In this document: in pieces, positions 1-12,909 of the stretch
Numbering within the stretch: the stretch's first letter is position 1
How the letters are laid out: each line of letters starts with the position of its first letter
Assembly: GCA_032622095.1 (NCBI GenBank)
Contig: CP136065.1
Span: 60,323,094 to 60,387,093 of the forward strand
Source: Siphonodentalium dalli
Taxonomy: Eukaryota > Mollusca > Scaphopoda > Gadilida > Siphonodentaliidae
Length of the DNA stretch: 64,000 bases
Direction of reading: 5' to 3'
Translations under genes and position numbers: made by a program
The notes under the pieces: generated by a model
The model's input: the letters and a program-made list of their open reading frames with translations, nothing else
Told to the model about the DNA's origin: nothing
The model's database searches: none

Positions 1-2312
1 CGGCCATGAAATAACTGTCAAATTGGCCGCATCTCCTATGCATAACCGTCTATATATAGTAGTGAAAATATGTAACGATCATATACAAGTCTGCTGTTAA
101 GTCTCTTTAAAGGTACACCGATCATTAAACACATCCTTCTGAAGGATTTATCGGTCACCGCAACGCAAGTCAAACCCAATGATCAATAATGTCTTAATTT
201 AAAGTTCGGGTTTTCTGCTTATCCAACATTAAACTGTCGGGCCAAAAAATAGTAAGTTTGGGCATGTTTCGCCACATAGTGCATTGTAGTTTCACTCGGC
301 ATTGTGATTAAATATTGAATGTAACGCAGAAACATACACATGCGGTGTAAATACTAGTTTAATACATGTCCGGAATTTTCAACACTCTCAGTGATAATAA
401 ACCATACATATATATGTCCCAATTCTTATATTATACTGTAAAGAAACACCCACCTCTTCAATAGAATATCACCCTTTCTCACCAGATAAAATCGACGATA
501 CATCGTACAGTGTATGGAATAAACCGGTTTCTTAGTAGGCAATTTTGTTAACATTACTTCGGTCGCTACTTTACAACTGGAATATTCTATCGCGCAATGC
601 ACACTGTTAGTTTTCAGTATGCTTTTGTTTGAAAACATCTTATCAATACCACCCACGTACTTGTGCTAAATACCAGGGGATCATCGTTGAACATTCACAC
701 AATGTTGCTATTTATGGTTTTATGTGCAGCAACTATGTGTAACATTAGGGAGAACGAGTAAACGCGGTGATGCGGTTGCAGAAAACGTAGCACGTTTCAC
801 GTATATATGGATTTGGTGAATATAACCATATATTATTTCCAGGTATAAACACAGTCTCTGCCACGGAGTATGTAAGCAGTGTTGACAGATAAATTGCGTT
901 CATAGTATACCACCGTGCATTCTTGTGATAGAAGCGAGACATTCGCGTTTCATCACTTGGTCTGAGGCACATATAACTACTATTCCGAGACATGGACACA
1001 AAATGTACACATTTTACCCAGTACTATATGCGTATCTCATTCGGTTCTATAGCAGTTATAATTTTGAAAGGATTGATGTTGTAGTTATCAAAATAAATGA
1101 TGATCGGTCACAATCGTGAGACTGCTCTGAATTCATATATTTCTGCTTCCAGAAAAGGTCACATGATCAATACATCCCTATTAAATTCCATTTAACTGTT
1201 TAATTACGCACATAATCACACGATTCAAGATATAAAAGTACAGATAAAACTGCGTTATTTTTCCGTTTCTGGGCGCCCAAAAGTCCAGATTTAACCTTTG
1301 CACGAGACCCTGCTTTCGATCGCTCCCGTGAGATACATTAGAAATAATTAGTACACCTCTCATCAAAAGTTTCCCTTATACTCTGTAAGCATTATTCATC
1401 ACATATAATTCGAGAGTTTGTTCACTTTTATAGGACTAGCTATTAAATTTTGCACAACACGCAAATTTCATTCGAGTTTGTCGATGTTGGCGGCCATTTT
1501 AGATCAGACATTCTGGTAATACAGTTTACGACTAAGCATTGTTGGTGTATATTTAAATATATTACAAATTTGTCATTAATTGGTGCACCTACCGCAGAAA
1601 TTCAGTATTTTCCAGTAAATTAAGAAATTCAGCCATTTTGGACGCCATGTCGAATTGGGAATTTTGCCCAAAGCGGATTTTGGATATATCTTTGTCGAAA
1701 CATCCCGGACAAAATGACACCAACACTGGCTTTATAAATTTTGTTTCTATGTTCACAGTCCAAAATCATCGTACCGACTATACTGTATCTGAGTATCATG
1801 GAAGGAGATATAAGAATAATCTTGATTCAAGAAATATCATAATTTTTTTCTTTTAGAAAGACAAGCACCCATAAGTATTTTTCTATATTTGAGAATGTTG
1901 ATGTCATGCCTGTCGATCAATAAAACATTGGGCTGAGATGAGTTTTAGGTGATAGATCTATAGACAAATCCCCAGTTAACCAGGTATCTCCAATAATAAT
2001 TATGGCCTATTTACAGTTGATTGCTCCCTGCTTGGTGGACTAGCATTTGTTTTCAATGGGCTGAAATATTTGTGGCTGTTTTGCTCTTCGTTGTAACATA
2101 TAATAAAGTTACAAACTATGGCGCCAAAACAATAAGCTTTTTGGCGTATGGATTATAGTGTGAAATTATAAATTATTTGAGCAGTAATTAAAGGGACATA
2201 AAAGAAAATAACATTTAACTCATATGTATTAATGTCCATTGTTTTGTTTTCTGTTTTCGCCGGATAATCCAAAGAAATTCTTTGTTAAAAATCTCGTGTA
2301 ATGTTTGCCCAG
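1..2312. other. No gene seen
   Basis: AT-rich sequence with only short chance frames. The phrases 'ggcggccattttagatcaga' (1490) and 'cagccattttggacgccatg' (1631) belong to the diverged tandem type also at 12910-13440. Confidence 0.6.
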
Positions 2313-2314
2313 AT

Positions 2315-2798
2315 TAAAGGTACGGTTGGCCTTGGCGGTGGGTATCCTGTGAAAATATTTCCACCCGTCAAAAACCGCCACAAACAGAAAGAACAACAAA
2401 ATGTAGACAGACTTTGTCCGTATACAAATAAGAAATATCGCATAAACAGTATGTTATTGTCATATCTTTGACCATTGTTATGTAAACAAAGGCATAAAAA
2501 GTAACTTTTCTGGTGTTTGTTTATATTATGATGGTAAACATAAAGAGCGTTCTTTGTGGGTGAATTCCTGATATGGAACGAATATTTGTGTGTGATTAGG
2601 CAGCAGCATTGTGTTGTCTTCTGTAACACAATCAAGCTCTTGCTTAGATAAAATATAGTAAATCTTTATGATAACATGCTGTTTACGCGATGGTCATGGT
2701 ATATATGAACGAAACTATATGTGTTTTAATGTTTTTCTGTTTACGGTGATTGGAACAAATATGAATATTTTCGACAATTAAGGCCACACGTGCCTTTA
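2315..2798. mobile_element. TA-flanked MITE, copy 1 (480 bp)
   Basis: The element is 2317-2796 with TA on both sides. The left terminus AAGGTACGGTTGGCCTT is inverted at the right end as AAGGCCACACGTGCCTT. It is homologous over its whole length to 24310-24805. TA duplication with short inverted repeats suggests mobilisation by a Tc1/mariner-type transposase (inference). Confidence 0.75.
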
Positions 2799-4510
2799 GT
2801 GCAAAACGCGTGCCTGGATCTTAACAGCTACTGGATTATCACAATTCATGCTAAACATACTCTTCGGGAATTATTTATTTCTCACGACGATCACAATATG
2901 TTTATAAATACACGAACTATGATGCACTATTGTGTACGTGCTGTGAAAACAATTCCTGCAGTCAAAGATATTTATCAGCTGCTTTCCTGACTATATGTAA
3001 GTCCTACTGGAAACGCTCTTTATTTTTTACCATATTGGGATAGGACTAAAAACGTAAGCCACATGGCGGTTTTCGCTCCAAAATACACCTAATATTATTC
3101 GCTTTTTAATTGTCCCCGGTATAGAAATAGGTCGATAAATACATGAGCTATCTTTCTATGGGCATTATATGTCACAGGAAGATTCATTGGCGTCATAAAA
3201 AAATAAAACTTTGAACAGTGTGTTTGGGTCTCAAAACAAACAACAGCCATGTGCGCTGCATGAACAGAAAAGAGCGTTCCGTGTTAGTCTATTCCTGATA
3301 TGTAGAAATAAAGAGCGTTTTTTCACTTATGTCAAATGGCTGTGACCATGACAAGTATTTTTCAGGGTATATGAAGCCGGTATATCAATTACTCCGTGTA
3401 TTGTTAACAAGACCGAATGAGCCTTGTCCGCTTTACACTCTTTATTGTTCCGCGTTGAAGTAAAACTGGGGGCAGTTTCCTATTGTGGCGACAGACATAA
3501 ACTGAGAATTTATACAGGGTGGGGGAGGGCTTCTGACACAAAATGTCGTATACAGGGCTGGGATGGGTGGGTGGGAGTTCGGGAGCCCAGAAAAACATGT
3601 TTTTTTCCCGGTGCTTGCAAATTTTGTCCTAATGATTTTCTTTTTCAGAATTATAGACAAACACTAAGACTGTTCTATTGTCCTGTAGGCTAAATAACAC
3701 TATTTTGGTACATGTAGGTGGGGGGGGGGGGGGGGTGAATATATATGTTGCATTACTATGGTGTTTTAATTTGCCTTAGATTAAACCGAGGTCTCAAGTC
3801 CATATATAACATCATGGTCCATAAGTTTTTAGGGAATAATTTATAATTAACTGGAGAAATATATAGCGAAAAAAAATATAATTATAATATAAAATTTATC
3901 CTGTTAATATATAATGAACATGATATCAGTTGTCCTGAGATAACTAGATGTGCTCCACTCAATAATGACCCAGTTTATGAAGATCAATGCATATGATAAG
4001 TGTTAAACTGCTAATGCCATTAGTGATCTGAAGTCCAAATATCCACCCATTTGACCTTCAAAATAGGGGTGGTCGAATACATGCATATGTACAAAATATT
4101 TTCTTTACACCCACAGGTCCCAACGAATGATTATCTTAATCCGAAACTATAGTAGACCCTTTTCGCAAAGGGTTATCTGTTGCTGGTGTTGTTCTCTATA
4201 TCATCGCCGCTTTTCTCTTATTATAGAAAAAACATACATATTCGCTGCCACTTAACAATTATTCGCATAAAATATGCTCTATCTTGTGTTTTTAAACAAT
4301 TGATATCATTCAAGTGAGTCAGACCTTTGAATCAAAATTTTAGTTGCAAATTAGCAAAGTCAAATCTTTGTCAAGCTACACGGTTAACAGAGAATAACTC
4401 GATCTGCATCAAGTATTCTATCACTGAGAGATATATATATATTAATCAGCATTAAGGGTGATGACTAAACAGTTTCAATTGTCAATATATTAGTTTAAAA
4501 AAACATCTAT
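2799..4510. other. No gene; repeat debris and a G run
   Basis: 'aagagcgtt' phrases at 3012, 3272 and 3310 resemble the interior of the TA-flanked MITE. A 17-G run begins at 3720. The two opposed frames at 3404-3693 have no family-like features. Confidence 0.55.
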
Positions 4511-5643
4511 AAGGCTGGGTTTACACTGCTATAGATCTGTATACAGATCGGTATGAAGTCACGTGTCGCGCATTACTGTGATCACAACATAATTACTAAT
4601 AGTGAACGCGCGCTGATCAGTACTCTGGTAATTGACAATTCATTACGAGTCGTGTCAATTTAGGCCAGACATAAAAATGGATCAACTATCAGCAGTCAAC
4701 AGCGATTTGGTATGTGCCGCATGCATTTAAAGTGTATCCTTATACCACTTGATAATGGTTCGAAGAAAGAATGAAAATCGCATAGGAATACACAACAAAC
4801 AACCGTGTGCACAAAAAGAGAGGCTAAAGAACACCCATATAGCTTTAGATGACGATTCCACCAATATTTAGGATTTCAGGTGATCATCTATATATCTATA
4901 GGTCTCCTGTTTGACACCATCTGGGCAGTGGCCATTTTGGATCTGTATGGCATGGGTATCCACCCTACAACACCCTTTATTTGACCAAATGTAGTAAAAA
5001 TTCCAACTGATGACAATTCCAATGGCAATGTTGACCAAATGTAGGACAATATTTTTTTCTTAAATTAACTAGCAGTTTTTGACTGGCCACGGGGAGGCAC
5101 CAGGACGCACAATCTTTCCAAGTGTTGGAAATTTCCAACCTGACACCCGCCCACATAAGGTTGGAAAACTTCCAGCTGATGGCCATTCCAGCCCAAAAGT
5201 TTGATAAAAAGTAAGAAATTATGCAAATATTGGTCCGAAAACAATACCCCCCCCCAATATAATGTTTGAAAATCAATCTACAAGATCATTTTCAACCTAT
5301 TGTTGGTTTGGAAATTACAACTAATGTTGTGTCAGGTATGAAATTTTCAACTGTTGAAAAATTTGACCAAAATTGCCACGTCCCTGTCCGTGTTCAATAT
5401 TCGAAATACACGGGTTGAAATGACGACGAACGATAAAACACATTCACCAAGCCCGAGTAACAATTAATCAAATCAGATTTGCCTGTCACAATGCTTCGGC
5501 GTTGACCGTGACGTATAGCGGACACGATTTTTGCTCACACGAACTAATACCGTTTTCTTTCTGTGTGCATTTCTGTATCAACCCGTTTACACTAGTCTGT
5601 GTGTAGATCTGTGTACAGTTCTATAGCAATGTAAATGCACCAT
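4511..5643. mobile_element. Inverted-repeat element of about 1.1 kb
   Basis: 'ggctgggtttacactgctat' plus 'agatctgtatacagatc' at 4513 is inverted at 5606-5640 (gatctgtgtacagttctata, gcaatgtaaatgcacca). The arms are about 37 nt with roughly a quarter mismatched. It encloses the dispersed repeat at 4977-5390. Confidence 0.5.
4977..5390 (+). repeat. Dispersed repeat shared with 42640-43290 and 26240-26530
   Basis: 'ttgaccaaatgtaggacaat', 'ctagcagtttttgactggcc' and 'ggaaatttccaac' recur at 43130-43290, and weaker forms at 26330-26530. Confidence 0.6.
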
Positions 5644-6194
5644 AAGCTGCTACAAGTATACAAATCCTGGAAAAAGTGGCTGGGTCCCAAATTTGTCGGA
5701 GGATTTTTTTTTTTTTTGCGCGTAGGGGATGGTGGATCCCTGGTTTGGTGGGATATTTTTTTTCAGCCCCGTGTACGGATTTTTTTTAAAGACCCCAACT
5801 CCGACTTATAGTGCAGGCGTTGGTGACTATTAATACATGTTGGCAATGTTATATATATGTGTATACATAATAGAGGTGTATAGTATTAAGCATAGTGCAT
5901 GTTGTATAAAATCAGATAAATGAGATAATGTGGGCTTTCAGGGGAGGAGTTAACACCCTCATATAGGCAAGAAGCACCGGTAAATACATAATACTGGTGT
6001 ACCCCAAATACTTAAGTGTGGTATTTTTGACGTACTGTAATGAAAACAACCATATTCAAATTTCCCCACACCACAACCAAGGTATTATCAGTTAACAGTA
6101 CCTATAAATCAATCGGAATATGAAGGTGGGCCGCCCAGGAACCTGTGGCCAATGGTTGGTTATTATCAACTGTGTTTTTGTTTTGTTTAAAAAA
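5644..6194. other. No gene seen
   Basis: T runs and AT-rich DNA leading to the 3' end of the LINE. Nothing further recognised. Confidence 0.6.
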
Positions 6195-8790
6195 AACCAT
6201 ATTTTATTGTAATATAATATTACAAGAGGGATCGGGGCACAAGTTTTAACAACTTAAATCCGCCCCTCTCCCATTAACATTTTAACAAATACAAAGTAGA
6301 TGACGAACATAACATATATACAGGATGATGTATGGTGTGGTTGTGATTGCTGTCAGTCCTATCCTGCTTTTGAAATTTCATCTGAGGTAGTCAACATTTG
6401 TAACGCAAAGGAGGATCTCGCCTATATTTGTTAGCGGAGGGGGGCCTAATTAAAGCGTTTCGTTGATGAAATGTATGAATAAACACAATGGAAAAGAATT
6501 TCATTGCGTCGATTCGATTCTGATGATATCCCTGTGAGTAAGGAGGAAATGTTAGATATTATAAATTGGTGGGCTGCAATCTTATTGAAGAGCTCGCATC
6601 TTTCGGTGGCATACAGGGGGCACTCAAAGAAATAATGAAAGGCATCTTCGACTTCGTATCCACATGTGCATTTAGAGGTATCAGAGATAAAATTGTTGTA
6701 CACATCTGATTTTAATTCACTACAATAGTTGCGAATTCTGAAGTGTAAAATGCTTAGTTTTCTTGGACCATTAATAAAGAATTGGGGAGGTTTCGTGGGC
6801 GGGTCAATTAATTTCAAATTCATCTTAAATTCAGGAAGAGTACTTACATTTGTAATAGGCTTTGGTAGTTTATTCCAAGATAACGTACTTATAAGAGTTT
6901 CTGAAATGTTCTGTATGCGAACGGTATGAATAGAATTTGTCAGGTTCGCGCATATCATATCGATTACTGGCAACTTGTCTTGATCGGGGTGGCAACATGA
7001 GCGTGAGGTAATTGGGGACTTGGTTGTTTATTATTTTAAACATGGTGTGCAACTCGTGGAGTTCTCGTCGAATTTCAAGCCTTGACCATCCTACTTCGTC
7101 AAACAAGCGATTTATATCTACGGAACGCGTTAATCCTGTTACTATTCTTGCAGCATCCTTGTGTATGTCATCGAACTTTTTTTAATAAGTAATCTGTTGC
7201 TGTGCCCCACACTACATCGGCATAGTCTATAATTGGTAATATATATGCTATGTATATTTTTTCAAGCGACTTTCGGTCTAGGTCGTACTTCAGTCTTCTT
7301 AATTGTGAGAGACGAGATGTTGCTTTGTTTGCTATTGTATTTATATGAGTGTTCCAGTTTAGATTCGATTGTATTTCAAGTCCAAGATGTTTGTGTGAGT
7401 TTGTAAATAATACATTTTCTTGTTCGAATTTTAAATTCGGGGTCACGTTGTTATTTGTAAGGGAAAAGGAAATTGCCCTAGTTTTCGTTGGGTTAAATTT
7501 AACTAGCCATTTATTTGCCCAGTCTGCGACTCTTTCAAGGTCATCGTTCATGTTCTTGGTTAGGATATCGATGTCATAATGGGTAGTCATAAGGCAAGTA
7601 TCGTCCGCGTACATTCTTGTGGTTGCATTAATGTGATCAGGGAGGTCGTTTATGTAAACTAAAAATAGGAAAGGGCCAATAATGTAGCCTTGAGGGACAC
7701 CCGCTGGGATAACTTCAAAATTTGAGAAGGAGTTGTTCACTAAGACCCTTTGTTTGCGATTGAACAGATAATCTTTTAGCCATTCTAAGAGATTTCCAGA
7801 GACTCCATATTGTTCCAATTTATATAGCAGCCCCCTGTGCCATACTCTCTCGAATGCCTTTGATATATCAAAAAATACTGCACATGTATAGAGGCTGTTG
7901 TCGAGACTATGACACAGGTTGTGATATAGTTCTATTAACTGGTATGTTGTACTATGGCCAGTGAGGAAGCCAGACTGGTGATTATATAACAAATTATTTT
8001 CCGTGAAGTATGTCATAATATGTTGTATGACCACTTTTTCGAAGATTTTGCCTAATGTCGGAAGGAGAGATATTGGACGATAATTTGCGGAATCGGCTGG
8101 GTCGCCTTTTTTGAAGATAGGGATGACGTTTGCCTTTTTCCAGGTCATTGGAAACTTACCAAGATCCAAGATTTTTTATAAATTATTAATAGGGGGATTG
8201 CGAAATTTTCGCAGTACTATGCAACATTTTTGGGCTGATGCTATCGTGACCATACGCCTTATTAAATTTAATGATTTTATAGCGCACACGATACTTTGAT
8301 ATGTGATTTGGGATTTCGGATAGTATGTTATTGGATCTACGAGGGAAATAAGGGAGATTTTTGGCATCGTCTTGTATAGTGGCATTAGAAATGAATATTG
8401 CGTTGAGACACCTAGCTTTTTCATAATCATCGGTTGCATATGATTTCCCTTCCATTGATACGTCGCCATTGGGGCTATACAGAGGTGGGGTATTCGTAGA
8501 TTTCTTTTTGTTAAGTAGATGATTCATAATATGCCAGAAATCGCGGGGAGTGGGGGTTTCATTTATTTTCTCCTCAAGTTTAGTTTCGAATTGCGATTTT
8601 GCATACTTTTTCATGTTGTTAACTTTATTTCTAATATCCTTGTATTTTCTCCAAGTGTGCTCTGAATTTCGTTTGAGTGCTATTGATCTGAGTCTATCGC
8701 GACGTCGTATTTCTCTCCGTATGTCGGAATTAAACCAGAATTTGTCCTTTGTCCTTATCGTCACATATCAACTGTGTCACCATGCGTATA
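6195..8790 (-). mobile_element. 5'-truncated non-LTR retrotransposon (Jockey/CR1-like LINE)
   Basis: The - strand carries the C-terminal two thirds of a LINE polyprotein (see pseudogene entry). A 3' tail runs to about 6195 and ends in AATAAAATA. The same tail reappears at 61735-61813. No endonuclease domain precedes the reverse transcriptase, so the copy is truncated at its 5' end, as target-primed insertions commonly are. Family placement rests on the reverse transcriptase motifs and the C-terminal Cys/His block. Confidence 0.85.
6446..8764 (-). pseudogene. LINE polyprotein: reverse transcriptase and C-terminal Cys-His domain, frameshifted
   Basis: Four frame segments follow each other on the - strand: 8764-8186, 8169-7168, about 7165-6870 and 6973-6446. 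The second (333 residues) is the reverse transcriptase, with NYRPISLLP (29-37), FFDISKAFERVW (99-110, motif A; the usual second Asp is Glu), AGVPQGYIIGP (156-166) and YADD (187-190). The third is the thumb and connection region. The fourth has the retroelement C-terminal block: RIRNYCSEL, CTCG, EDAFHYFFECPLY. At least three frameshifts mean no intact protein. The catalytic YADD survives, so decay is moderate. Confidence 0.88.
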
Positions 8791-9031
8791 TCAGTGAACG
8801 GTGTCGTTGACGTGGTTGTTCGCTTCATTGTGTGCGGTGTCTGTAAATGGATTTCTGAATGTTTGTCTGCTTTTGTTATTAATCTTTGTTATGGTGTTCG
8901 GAAAGCATCCCACCGCACCATTGCGTTAAACTGACATGGCTCCTGATAGTTTCTACGTAATTTTGGAGAAGGCATAATAAGATAGGTCGATATTTACACG
9001 GAATATCGATTTACAGACTCCATATATACTC

Positions 9032-9431
9032 TTAACCCTTTACCCAACAAACCGGCCAAAACCGGCCAAATAAAGCTTCAACAGCCTAAAATATCTTCGG
9101 TCTGTCTCAATAGAACCATACAAATATGGATATCATTGGAATCGGCTCCTTGACCACATTGTGATAGTTACAGTTAAGCCCTGTGCCAATGCATTCTCTT
9201 ATATATGCGAGTTGACCATAGGTCGCCTCGCATATATAAGAGAATGCATTGGCCTAAAAAAAATCTTTTTTTAACACTTTTTACCATTTTTTTTTACATT
9301 CTTTAACAATTTTATAATTTTTAATGTGTTAAGCCAATGCATTCTCTTATATATGCGAGGCGACCTATGGTCGACTCGCATATATAAGAGAATGCATTGG
9401 CACAGGGCCGTTCTGTTGGGTAAAGGGTTAA
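9032..9431. mobile_element. piggyBac-like MITE, copy 1 (392 bp, TTAA flanked)
   Basis: The element (9036-9427) starts CCCTTTACCCAACA and ends with the inverse TGTTGGGTAAAGGG, flanked on both sides by TTAA (9032-9035, 9428-9431). TTAA duplication plus CCC termini is the piggyBac hallmark. There is no coding capacity. Inside are two 69-bp near-perfect palindromes (9185-9253 and 9333-9401) joined by a T-rich spacer. The copy at 55519-55910 has the same length and only a handful of substitutions. Confidence 0.85.
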
Positions 9432-9756
9432 CAAATATTTAAATAATTTTCAATATCATAGCAGTTTATCAGTTGTTATTAATTTTCCACACCGAATTGA
9501 GATAAACGCTCTCTATTTTACCATCTGAGAAGCTGACTGACAATTAAAGCTATTTATTGTTTTCATGCTGAAGGAAAAATATCAATGTTTTCTCTTTCTG
9601 CAGATGTGATAGGTTCTGTGACTTGAATTTGCCTTTCGTTGCATAGCCATATAAATTATTTCACGTATGTATCGACCAACATTAAAAAAAGGATAGGAAT
9701 TCCACACAAAAGAGTCTTTAACGGCTCAAATGGTTTAATTGATTTTTTTCTTAAAT

Positions 9757-10132
9757 TTAAAGACAGACTATGGACTTGTTTGGGTGCGTGAAATTGATAA
9801 GTTAGTATTACAGTGCTTTGCAAACTGAAGGAATGTAGGATTCTACTAACATCACCGAAAATCTCAAGCAAATCGACCGTACCACTCCATAGTAAACATC
9901 GTCTGAACTACGTATAATTGTAAATATTAACTTCTCGATTCGGAAGTATCGGCGATAAACTAACGAAAACAATTTCACCACCGAGAGACACTGCATTTAA
10001 TTAATATATAAGAATGTCGGTGTGTGTTGTCAATTTGGAAATACTGTTTGTAAAACTAACTACTTTGAGCAACATTGTTCTCCATTTATATTTAATCACC
10101 CTAGTAAACCAGAGTATTTCACATCACTTTAA
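9757..10132 (+). mobile_element. TTAA-flanked dispersed element, copy 1 (368 bp)
   Basis: The element spans 9761-10128 with TTAA on both sides. It matches 19435-19804 (+) and 31241-31608 (-) along its whole length. Termini are AGACA... and ...TCACT, which share only AG/CT as inverted repeats. No open frame is conserved among copies. Confidence 0.7.
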
Positions 10133-10303
10133 AGTGTAGATAAAAGTTTAGAGCAAATATTTACACTATTTATGTAGGCATGGCTACACTTTTATAGAGT
10201 TTAATTTAACTTTTTCGTACAGTTTATTGTGTACAAATGAGCTACACACCCTTGTTGAATATATTCTGCACACAAGTTAGTTCATTACACATCATGTGGA
10301 TAT

Positions 10304-10590
10304 ACACGTTAAAATGTAGATGCTACACAATTACTTTTTGGGTTATATAATGGTCCTATAGATCTACACTTTAAAATGTAGATGCTACACAATTACTTTT
10401 TGGGTTATATAATGGTCCTATAGATCTACACTTTAAAATGTAGATGCTACACAATTACTTTTTGGGTTATATAATGGTCCTATAGATCTACACTTTAAAA
10501 TGTAGATGCTACACAATTACTTTTTGGATTATATAATGGTCCTATAGATCTACACTTTAAAATGTAGATGTTACACATTAACGTTTTGTG
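10304..10590. repeat. 62-bp minisatellite, about 4.5 copies
   Basis: The landmark tgctacac recurs at 10321, 10383, 10445 and 10507 and as tgttacac at 10569, exactly 62 bp apart. Internal copies are nearly identical, so expansion is recent. Each unit contains the near-palindrome ctacactttaaaatgtag. Confidence 0.9.
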
Positions 10591-10699
10591 TTACAAATAT
10601 GGAATTATGTATGTCGGTAGAAATATTGAATCGTAGTTTATAACAAGACTAAACACTCTAAATGAAATAGTTTATCATTATACGGTTATACCCACTCGA

Positions 10700-11395
10700 A
10701 GAGAATGGGGGTATACTAGATTGACCTCATCCGTCCGTCCGGACATTCATTCCTCTGTTTTTCCGTCCGTCCGTCCAGGCAGATATCTCAAACACTGGTT
10801 GTCGGATCATAATGGTATGGATGTTTACTACTATGAGGGCATTCAGAGTGTTCAATTTTCAATTATATAGAATTATTCATCTTAGTTTATCTGGAAATGT
10901 TGTTGTTTTTTTGTCCGCCCGAGCCGATATCTCAAACAACGATTGTCGGATCTGAATGACAAATTGGTATTGGTGTTCACTGCTATGAGGGCATTCAACG
11001 GAGTGTTCAATCGATTTTTCCGGATTTTCTGTTCTAGAGTTATTCTTCTTTGTTTATCTGAACATGTTTTTTTGTCAGTCCGAGCAGATATCTCCACCAC
11101 CGGTTGACGAATCTCAATGAAATTGGGTATCGCTGTTAACTACTATGAGGGCAATCAATTGAGTGCTCAATCGTTTTTCCCTCGGTTTCCGTTCTATTTT
11201 TTTTTATTTGGAAGTGTTGGATTTGTGTCCGTATCTCCAACACAGGTTGACGGATATCAATGATATTTGGTATGTATGTTCACTACTATGACGGCAATCA
11301 AATGAGTGTTCAATCGGTTTTTCGTGTTTTCCGTTCTAGAGTTATTTATCTTTGTTTATATGAAAATGTTCGAATTTGCCACCGTGGAGGTATGT
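10700..11395. repeat. Diverged tandem repeat, about 155-bp unit, four copies
   Basis: Units begin near 10763, 10908, 11069 and 11222 with 'ttgtccgtcc..agatatctcaaacac.ggttg.cggat' and contain 'actactatgagggcattca'. The type is widespread in bivalve and gastropod genomes (from knowledge of such genomes, not searched). Confidence 0.65.
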
Positions 11396-12909
11396 CAGCA
11401 CCGGCGATTCAACCCCTTGTTATACATGGGTTTTCCATGACGCGAACGATCGTGATAATCCATATGCTTGTGTATAGTTATTACAACTTAGAACTTGATA
11501 GAGACAACCATGCTGATATAACATGGCGATTGGGGCTGCATTTTACGAGTCTTGGATTGATCTGCCTCTTCAAATACACAGCCAGTTACACAGGTTATGA
11601 ATAACAAACATTTAAAAGCACTCCTTATATTATTAACTGTTTGCATTCTCAACTCAGCATCAAAGACGCATCTCCAGTTAACACAGCATGAGGATCGTGG
11701 ATAAACTCCAAGTCACCTCTTTGTGTCACTGAAGTTGGACACCCCTTCCCAATTTGTGAAGAACAGAAACTAAGCACTCGTTTTAATTTTAAATCTATAA
11801 TAATTGCTGTAATCTGAAGCCAACATCAAAGTTGTGCTGCGCGTGTATTCGAATAGGCCCTATGTGTTCTTACGTCTTCGTGGACAGAATACCACGAGGG
11901 GTGACCCGGGTGTCAGGATTGGAACACCGAGAGCAGGCCAGGAACAGACCAAGAACTCACAATTCGGGGATTGAGAATCCTAACATGCGAACATGTTCTT
12001 GGTATGTTCCCATAATGTAAACAAACTACGGATCCACCATGCAGTTTAAAAACACAATAAAACATAAGAAACCGTGTATGTCCATTCCCGGAATCTTCAA
12101 ACCGCCACGCACGGGACTGTAAATGTATCCCTTCAGAATATATAGGCACCACGATATCAGTAATTATACGTTTTCAAGACAAAATGACACCTCTCGAATG
12201 AGGAAAAATGGAGTTTACAAATTGGGGGGGGGGACAGATCAGTGAGATACATAACTAACATGCATGGTGCGCAGAATACTATCGAGACATATACCAACAG
12301 GTAACTGGGGGTGTTAAGAACAAGTTACATATATCTTCATTCAACTCGAGTGTATCATCTTTGTGGGTGAGATAATACGCGGGGAGAAACCAAGCAGATT
12401 AGGATATAGAATCCAGTTATCGACCGGGTTACAATGCAAATATTTTGTTCCGGGATCAAACGGGCGATTACGACAGGAAAGCCTATAGTGACGTTTCGGA
12501 AATCGAAAATGGTCGTAAATAGCGCAGCTGCAGGAGTCATAATCCCATTTGTTTTAGAATTAATTTGCTCGAGTTTGATTTCAATTATCGATCGTTTGCG
12601 CAAGAACAGCCTATGCATTTTATTACACGGATTCCCAGAGCTATATTGGATTGTCACTGGGATATGTAACTCCATTCATTTATCACCACTTCAAACAGAC
12701 TGCTTACCACAAGTAAAATTGATATATGTATCCGCCATATTTGATTGTTTCGTTACACGGTCAATGCACGTTATTTATCTAGTGCTGAAACATCAAGTCA
12801 TATGGAGAGGTCCCTTCTATATTCAACAATAGATAGAATATTCGTCGGCTTTTCAGAGAGACTGCATGGCGGTACATAGAGCCTGGAATTTCGCTCTTTA
12901 TTTTAGCTC
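11396..12909. other. No gene recognised
   Basis: Open frames of 106 and 132 codons overlap on opposite strands at 12355-12832, but neither shows motifs or splice partners. A 9-G run is at 12226. Confidence 0.5.

Noticed and set aside
10304-10590. Possible CRISPR-like array
   Set aside because: The 62-bp unit repeats in full with no unique spacers, and the DNA is animal. It is a minisatellite.
12434-12832. 132-codon + strand open frame
   Set aside because: No start context, motif or splice partner, and it overlaps a frame of similar length on the other strand.
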